Positions 58,135 through 64,000 of a stretch of 64,000 nucleotides of DNA are shown here, one piece after another. The DNA is from Prunus persica (taxonomy: Eukaryota > Streptophyta > Magnoliopsida > Rosales > Rosaceae), in NCBI RefSeq assembly GCF_000346465.2, contig NC_034009.1, positions 30,500,131-30,564,130 of the forward strand, written 5' to 3'. The notes under the pieces are model-generated. The model searched no databases. It saw nothing but the letters and a program-made list of their open reading frames with translations, and was not told the DNA's origin. Made by a program: the position numbers and the translations under genes. How positions within the stretch are numbered: position 1 is the first letter of the stretch; every line of letters starts with the position of its first letter.

Positions 58135-59520
58135 TAAGAACTTTATGTTGCCATTAGACCCCTTCTTATATATGTATTAACCCTTTGTGATTATTGTGTT
58201 TGTATTGTTCCTTATAGTTAACGATCTTTACACTTGAATTATAAATGCAATATTTCAATTTTAGCCCCAAAAAAAAAAGGTGATAAATACAACTAGAACA
58301 AAGACTAGTTATTGGCGCAAAAAAATATCCATCCTAATGTACTAAAGAACCACTAACGTGCATTGAAATTTTGTACACTCAAAATAAAATTGCTTTAAAT
58401 TCCTCAACAATTGTAGAAGGAATAATCTTTTGACGCTTTTAGTGGCTTCATCCCTCTCACAAAATCACAATTCACATATGGAAACAAGTTTTCTTAAACG
58501 CGTATGGGAGAACCTTGAATTATGTAGGCTTTAATCCCAATTAGGAAATAATTAAAGAAATAAAACGAGCTTCCCCAACTCCCACTCCACCTCAAAACCA
58601 AAACCAATCGGAGTGTTGGCCGCAATTCTAGTAACGCACCCACGGGTGACGCAATCATTTGCACTTTTCTCTTACTAACCAAAAAAGAATTCTCCAATTG
58701 AGAAAACTCAGTTGAAATGATAGACCACGCTCTTCCATATTCCACGCGCGAAAACGCTTACTACAATTGGGGCTCAACCGTCGAAACCACGTATTACTGG
58801 TAGGTGTAGTTTAGACACGTGAGGGTTCACTTTACCAAGGGCAGCCACGAGACTCCCTGCAGTAAAGTGATGACGTTTTGCAACAGCCAGGGCAGTGGTT
58901 TTACTTTTATGTTAGAATAGAATCTGGTGCTTCTGGGTGTATTTAGCTTTTTGCTTGCAGTTTATGCCTCTGCGTTTGGCAAAAGCATACAATATTTTAT
59001 TTTATTTCCATTTTTGTGTTTTATTTGGAATGTCATTTCGTGGTTAAGGAGCCTAGACAGTAAATTTCTTCACATTCATACAGTATTATAATTTGCAAAT
59101 CACAATGGTTAATTCTAATTTGATCCAGCTTCGGCTCAGATAACAAATCTTGTCGTTTGGGTATTTAGTCCCGGCTATTTTTTGGTTGGTTATGATGCAT
59201 TGGCCTCTTTTTTCTTTATCATATTTTCTTTCGTTTTTGGTTTCTTAAGGCAAGGTTTAAACAAGGTCACACTTGTTGCATCACCAGAATCCAGTTTTGT
59301 TCAATTGTATTCACAGTGTGTTTCAATTAAATGTTCAATTGTACGTTCTATTACTTATTTTTTTTTTAGAATAAATATTTCATTAAAAAAAAACCAAAGA
59401 AGAGAGTACATATGCAGAAAGAGAAGGGAGCAACCATGTAGGTTGCTTCCTTAATCCAAAAAACAAAAATTATTACAACTGATTGCAAATTGATCACGTT
59501 TTATTACAAATTTAAATGTT
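58135..59520. other. Intergenic DNA, no gene seen
   Basis: AT-rich with a moderately GC-rich patch at 58730-58880 that includes GACACGTGAGG. Frames of 83-90 codons on each strand have no recognisable motif. No other feature can be supported. Confidence 0.45.
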
Positions 59521-59528
59521 ACAACTGA

Positions 59529-59940
59529 TTGTCTCTACATACAATAACATTTGTTGGCCAAAACCTACCAACAAATGTTATGGTATGCAGGGGCGGAGCT
59601 AAGATTTTATATTTGAGGGGACCAAAATGTTAAACACAAAAAGTTTAGTTGTATATTTTTTTTGGCTTATTGAGTAAACTATTGCATACAAAAGCACTAA
59701 ATTGAAATGAGTGATTTTCTTTCATAAATGTAGTATGATTTCACTATTATATTCATATTAAAATACAATTTTGACAAGCATTGATTTGTGGTGAGGGGAC
59801 CATAGGCTTAAGTATAGCAATTTTTCTTTGTATTTGTTACCACATCCAATATATACATTCAAAAGGGTTAAATAAATTAGAGGGGCTAGGGCCATCCCAA
59901 GCCTTAGTACAGCTCTGGCCCTGATGATATGTAGAGACAA
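59529..59940. repeat. Hairpin (fold-back) sequence interrupted by a hAT element
   Basis: The left arm TTGTCTCTACATACAATAAC (59529-59557 in full) pairs with a right arm that starts CCAACAAATGTTATGGTATG (59568-59587) and resumes as TAGAGACAA at 59932. Removing the inserted hAT element and one copy of its target site restores a 29-bp arm with one mismatch. Confidence 0.8.
59588..59923. mobile_element. hAT-type MITE
   Basis: The 336-bp element starts CAGGGGCGGAGCTAAG and ends in the inverted form of CAGGGCCAGAGCTGTAC, typical hAT termini. Flanking 8-bp sites are ATGGTATG (59580-59587) and ATGATATG (59924-59931), differing at one base. The interior (GAGGGGACCAAAATGTT, GAGGGGCTAGGGCCATCC) is non-coding. 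Confidence 0.85.
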
Positions 59941-60455
59941 CATATATATTTTTTACTTTAAAATATCACATTAATACATATACACGTGTTCTTGTATCAG
60001 TGAATTTGTAACGTCACGTTATCACGATCAACACGACAAAGTATTTCATTTTTTGGTATGTGGCTTAGGATCAAACCTTTAAGTGAAAGTATAAACAAAA
60101 TCAAACTTCAGTATCTTCCATGAAAAAATAATAAAAACAACAATGATTGATAACAAAAATAAATTCTTAAAGAAATTTTTGTTTGTGACTGTAATATTGG
60201 CACGTGCTATTACAAATTCAAATATAAAGAATATGAGCGGACAACATATTTATATCTTAAAGTATCATATTAATACAGCTTACACATGCTTTAAGACAAA
60301 TAAATTTGTAACATCACGATGACCACGACAAATTACTCCAGTTTTTTGACATGTGGCTTAGGATCGAACCTTTAAATAAAAGTATAAACAATATCGAGCT
60401 TCAGTATCTATCCATGAAAAAGTAATAATAGCAACAATGATTGATAACAATTAAC
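59934..60455. repeat. Tandem duplication of about 220 bp, period about 307 bp
   Basis: The stretch 59934-60153 (from GAGACAACATATATATTTTT through GTGGCTTAGGATC to AATGATTGATAACAA) recurs at 60241-60455 with about 80 percent identity by eye. Function unknown; both copies lack coding potential. Confidence 0.65.
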
Positions 60456-60459
60456 TTGT

Positions 60460-61430
60460 CAACAAAGACATGTTACTGATGAGTGGATGAAAATGAAAAT
60501 CGTATCTTAATCCCACGTCATAATATAGATGACAAGCAAACTGGTTGTATTATATGTTTGTTTGCTTTTTCTTAACATAATTGGGGCATATTGATTATGG
60601 TCAAAATCTAAATCATACAAAAAGATTTCGGTGACTTTATCATCCATTGGTAAATCTACGAAAGGCTCTCAAAAACGTCTGGTCCGTAGTCCACACTGAC
60701 TGAATATTCACCCCTATTATAAGTTATTAAGCAAAAAGGAATATTCACCCTACAATTCTACTCCAACGCTTTAGCTTATAGCCTTTAACAAAGCAAGAAG
60801 AGGGACCCACCCATCATATTGGAGTGAAAACTCTTGTTTGATGACCTAACCCATGACGTGTCAAGTTAGAACAGTTTATACACCATAATGATGTTATTTT
60901 ACGTGTCTAAGCAACCACTTGAATTATAAACATTTTACGAACAAAGCGGTAACCTTTGATTTGTGATTAAGAGAGAAAAAATACAATATGAATTTTAGTA
61001 TGGCTGCTGAATTGTTAGCAGCCTTCTAATTTCAGCTGACGTTGTCTCCAATAAATGTGACATATATATATATATATATAATGAGGGATAATGTGGCGCA
61101 TCGCACCGCTCTCCAGCTCATGTATAAGACTACCATCTTAATTTATTATTGGGTTTATTATTACAAGATGGCAACAAGTTTTCTATTATGAAAATGAAGA
61201 TAATAGCACGATTGGACCTCTTATTGTGGGCTCCTGCTACGACATTGCTTCTAGTACGAATATATTAAAAATATCACATTCCTTCGACCATCTTGACTCA
61301 TTTATTAGTGGTAGACTCACTAAATGCGAGATCGTACGGTAGAAAAGCACTGAATTATTAATTTATGTGAGTAGTATAACCAAAATTGTATTGGAAAAAT
61401 TAGGTATGGGTCCACCCTCATTCTCCAATT
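60460..61430. other. Intergenic DNA, no gene seen
   Basis: AT-rich. A (TA)n run lies at 61063-61079. No open frame or structured element was recognised. Confidence 0.5.
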
Positions 61431-61439
61431 GTTTTTCTT

Positions 61440-61754
61440 TCTTTTTTTTTAATTTTTAAATTAAAAATAATAATGAATAGTTGTATTTCATAAAAATAAA
61501 TTTTTTTATTTGATTTTATTTTAAATTTTTTTAATATGAAAAAAATGTGAATTTATTATATTATTCTAATTTAATTAATAATTTTAATTCTTAATATTTG
61601 AATACTTTGACTTTTGCTATATATATACAATTCTGATTTCTTGGACTACAAGTGTCCAAGAGATTTATGGTCACTCACTGTTTGATATAAATTCAATAGT
61701 TCACTTACTCTTGTACTCTTTTTAAGAAACTTTTATACACCATTGGATTAATAT
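61440..61754 (-). repeat. Helitron-like body plus flanking segment, copy A
   Basis: The segment 61440-61630 matches the interior of the Helitron family in minus orientation, and 61640-61754 (GTGTCCAAGAGATTTATGG, GTCACTCACTG) is shared with 63385-63490. The same two blocks adjoin in the same order at 63140-63490, so body and flank were duplicated as one unit or both belong to one longer element. Clear ends were not found here. Confidence 0.5.
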
Positions 61755-61938
61755 ATATAAAAAACAAAAGACAGAAAATAGTAAAATATTCAAAATATCA
61801 TATGTTCTTAGTTAATGTAAATATTAAGAATTGAAATTATTAATTAAATGAGGATAATATGGTCAATTCATAATTTTTCATAATAAAATATTAAAATTAA
61901 AAACAAAATCAGATAATAGATTATACTTTTATGTAACA

Positions 61939-62962
61939 CTAGCCCCTTGGCACATGCGTGAGCATGTGCCAATTGGTTTTATTTTTTATTTTTTATTCTA
62001 TTTTTAGAATGGGTAATGCTAGGGAGACCATCTTTTTGTACCACAATTGTATACCATCTGATGTGGAGGATGATGTGGCATGCCAAATCATTTAATACAA
62101 TTATATATTTTTAAAATTTTTATTCTCCCCTAATTAATGCACTGATCCCATCAGATTTATTTATTTATTTATTCATTCATTTATAGCCTTTCCTCTTCCT
62201 CCTTCTCCGTCTCACCCATTTCATACAACAAGGAAAGGTAGTTGGGTTTTGATTCTAAATATTATATTATTTAAGATCTACAAGAACAGTATAACTAGAT
62301 TTCTGAGGGAGTCCATGAAGATATAAAGTTTTTATCGGATCAGTTGCTTTTTCCACCACATTATAGCGACTAGGTTTTTTTTTTTTTTTTGGCTGCGAAA
62401 TTGACCACTAGTTGCAGGCCGTAAGAGACAAAAGAACAAAAAACGGCAGCCAACATGAGGAAAGGGGTTGATTCTGTGTTCAACACCTATGAAAAATCCG
62501 GCAATCATAAAATTATTTTGGAGAAGACAGTGTTGGGAGAAGGAAGAAGAGAGAGTGAAGATTGAAAGACTCCTATCGGTAATTGTGCTGTAATTAGGGG
62601 ATAATAAAATATATTTAGCTATATTTAATAACTTTTGTGCTTTAATTAGGAGAGAATAAAAATTTAAAATATATGTAATTATATTAAATGATTTGGCATG
62701 CCACATCAGATGGTATACAATTGTGGTATAAAAAAGATGGTCTAGCATATTAAGAAAAGATAACATGGTAGTTATGTTCCATAAAAGCAGGATCTATTAT
62801 CTGATTATTTATTTATTTATTTTTTAATATAAAAAATATGAATTTACCATATTATCCATATTTATTTAATAATTTCAATTCTTAATGTTTGAATTAACTA
62901 ATGACATTTTCTGGTATTTTGAATGTTTCACCATTCTCTACCTTTTGCATTATATATATAGA
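61939..62962 (-). mobile_element. Inner Helitron inserted between A and T, itself carrying a MITE
   Basis: On the minus strand it begins A/TCTATATATATAATG at 62962 and ends with the hairpin GGCACATGCTCACGCATGTGCC, AAGGGGCTAG/T at 61939. There is no target duplication: joining the flanks gives TATGTAACA+TAACTACC, which matches the uninterrupted family sequence TATGGAACATAACTACC at the corresponding place. Insertion exactly between A and T without duplication is specific to Helitrons. Without the nested MITE the element is about 290 bp, too short for a Rep-helicase, so it is non-autonomous. Confidence 0.82.
62017..62747. mobile_element. MITE nested in the inner Helitron
   Basis: The left end TGCTAGGGAGACCATCTTTT and the right end (reverse complement) TGCTAGACCATCTTTTTTAT share terminal inverted repeats of about 110 bp, including ACAATTGTATACCATCTGAT and GGCATGCCAAATCATTTAAT. 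The right end lacks three bases (GGA). The target duplication could not be resolved. A 144-codon minus-strand frame runs through it and is not considered a gene. Confidence 0.75.
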
Positions 62963-63084
62963 TAACTACCCATAGTATCTTTTCTTAATTCTAAAAAAAA
63001 AAAAAAACAAAAAAACAATTGGCACATGCGTGAGCGTGTGCCAAGGGGCTAGTATATTTGATAAGAAAGAAAGTTTAAATAAAT

Positions 63085-63365
63085 TAGCCTCTTCACACGT
63101 GCTTCTGCGCTTGCAAGAGGTTTTTTTCAAAATTTTTAAATTTATTGTGGAATTAAAAAAGATACTAGGTAGTTGTGTTCCATAAAAATAGGATCTATTA
63201 TCTGATTTTTCTTTTAATTTTAATTTTTTTTAATATAAAAAAGTGTGAATTTACCATATTATCTTCATTTAATTAATAATTTCAATTCTTAATATTTGCA
63301 TTAACAAATGGCATTTTATGATATTTTGAATGTTTTACCATTCTCTTCCTTTTGGTTTATCAGTA
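63085..63365 (-). mobile_element. Helitron-like element, copy B
   Basis: On the minus strand the body matches the inner and outer copies, and its end reads AAGCACGTGTGAAGAGGCTAA/T, a diverged form of the hairpin plus CTRR end. The 5' end is not conserved. Non-coding. Confidence 0.6.
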
Positions 63366-63545
63366 CTGATCTCTTGAACTACAGGGGTCCAAGAAATTCG
63401 TGGTCACTCACCGTTGGATGTAAATTTAACGGTTCACTCACACTTGCACTCAATTTAAAAAACTTTTTTCAACCATTAAATTAATATTCAACGGTGAGTG
63501 ACCATAATCTCTTGAACTTCTGTGATCTAAAAGATCGGAACTGTT
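63366..63545. repeat. Inverted repeat (hairpin) next to copy B
   Basis: ACTGATCTCTTGAACTACAG and CACTCACCGTTGGATGTAAA pair imperfectly with AATATTCAACGGTGAGTGA and CTAAAAGATCGGAACTGT about 100 bases on. The left half is shared with 61640-61754. It is followed by a (TA)n run at 63550-63571. Confidence 0.55.
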
Positions 63546-63574
63546 TCTTTTATATATATATATATATATATAGA

Positions 63575-64000
63575 TTATCTGAGTTAAGCTAAAGTTGGAG
63601 GGTAGATGATCTCCCAAACGGCATAGGACCACGACGTATGCAACATTCAGAAAGAAACCACCTAATCATGCTTTGTTTTTTGCCCTTTTAGATTTAAGCT
63701 AATTGCTAAGGGATAAGATAGCTGCTACACTAATAATTTAGGTATTGACGCAGAAAAAGTCATTGATATGTTGCTAGCTGACATGAAATGAAAGTTATTC
63801 GTCCCAATTCGCATGCTCTTATTGAAAAAGATAACAAATTCAATTCCTTTTGGCGTCTAGGGGCAAACTTCTCACGAATATTGCTTACCTAAATATTGCA
63901 TATCGTTCTTGAGCCAGATTTTTAAATAAGCTCGTAATTTTTAAAAGCAATTCCACTGATGACTTGTAAAATTATTATTCATCTTTTTACTTTTTTGCGA
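63575..64000. other. Intergenic DNA at the window end
   Basis: No gene or repeat was recognised in the last 425 bases. Confidence 0.5.

Larger units (their letters stand above)
61750..63052 (+). mobile_element. Outer Helitron, split by an inserted copy of its own family
   Basis: On the plus strand the body 61765-61938 is followed, after the insertion, by 62963-63052. It ends with the hairpin GGCACATGCGTGAGCGTGTGCC, then AAGGGGCTAG and T. A hairpin about 10 bases before CTAG/T is the Helitron 3' signature. Without the insertion the element is about 280 bp, the same as its relatives. The 5' TC end is decayed. Confidence 0.75.

Noticed and set aside
62332..62766. 144-codon minus-strand frame
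   Set aside because: It overlaps the arm of the MITE nested in a Helitron and has no protein-like motif.

Overview
This is nuclear DNA from a eudicot plant. Genes have many short, AT-rich GT-AG introns, intergenic DNA is AT-rich with CT/GA microsatellites, and the products are plant families: Aux/IAA, reticulon B, nsLTP2, plant bHLH, DUF789, DUF1218. Gene content, gene order and a Cassandra-type solo LTR suggest a Rosaceae species, probably Prunus. The genus is an inference.

Layout. 1-2.6 kb: intergenic, with two ACACGTGTC boxes. 2.6-5.5 kb (+): DUF789 gene. 6.3-8.0 kb (-): class I glutamine amidotransferase (GAT1_2.1-like). 9.4-11.1 kb (+): DUF1218 membrane protein. 12.3-12.6 kb (-): type-2 lipid transfer protein. 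14.0-15.0 kb (+): reticulon B gene that appears frameshifted. 15.7-18.2 kb (-): PIF-like bHLH factor without an evident phyB-binding motif. 20.3-21.5 kb: non-autonomous Mutator-like element. 22.0-22.3 kb (+): small membrane protein. 22.9-26.4 kb (-): CinA-like domain fused to a nucleotidylyltransferase. 28.8-31.1 kb (+): ZAR1-like LRR receptor kinase. 32.1-33.0 kb (-): IAA32/34-type Aux/IAA. 33.8-34.5 kb: MITE. 35.1-39.0 kb (-): alpha/beta hydrolase. 39.5-44.1 kb (+): Elongator subunit ELP2. 44.6-53.2 kb: an 8.66-kb Pack-MULE holding fragments of at least five unrelated genes. 54.3-56.6 kb (-): PB1-domain protein. 57.2-64 kb: no gene found, but a stack of nested transposons (Cassandra solo LTR, hAT MITE inside a hairpin, Helitron inside Helitron).

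The genes are not an operon. From memory of Arabidopsis gene order, PB1 / IAA32 / ZAR1 / nucleotidylyltransferase / RTNLB15 / DUF789 match At2g01190-At2g01260, while DUF789, GAT1_2.1 and the hydrolase match At1g15030-At1g15060. This window therefore looks like an ancestral block that Arabidopsis divided between two duplicated segments.

The most striking items are the Pack-MULE (9-bp target duplication, about 145-bp inverted termini, captured exons from O-fucosyltransferase, an rRNA-methylase-like gene, RPS8, mitochondrial CPN60 and PATROL1/unc-13) and the Helitron that sits exactly between A and T of an opposite-strand copy of its own family. Exon boundaries were read by eye from splice motifs and reading frame. 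No alignment or transcript data were available.
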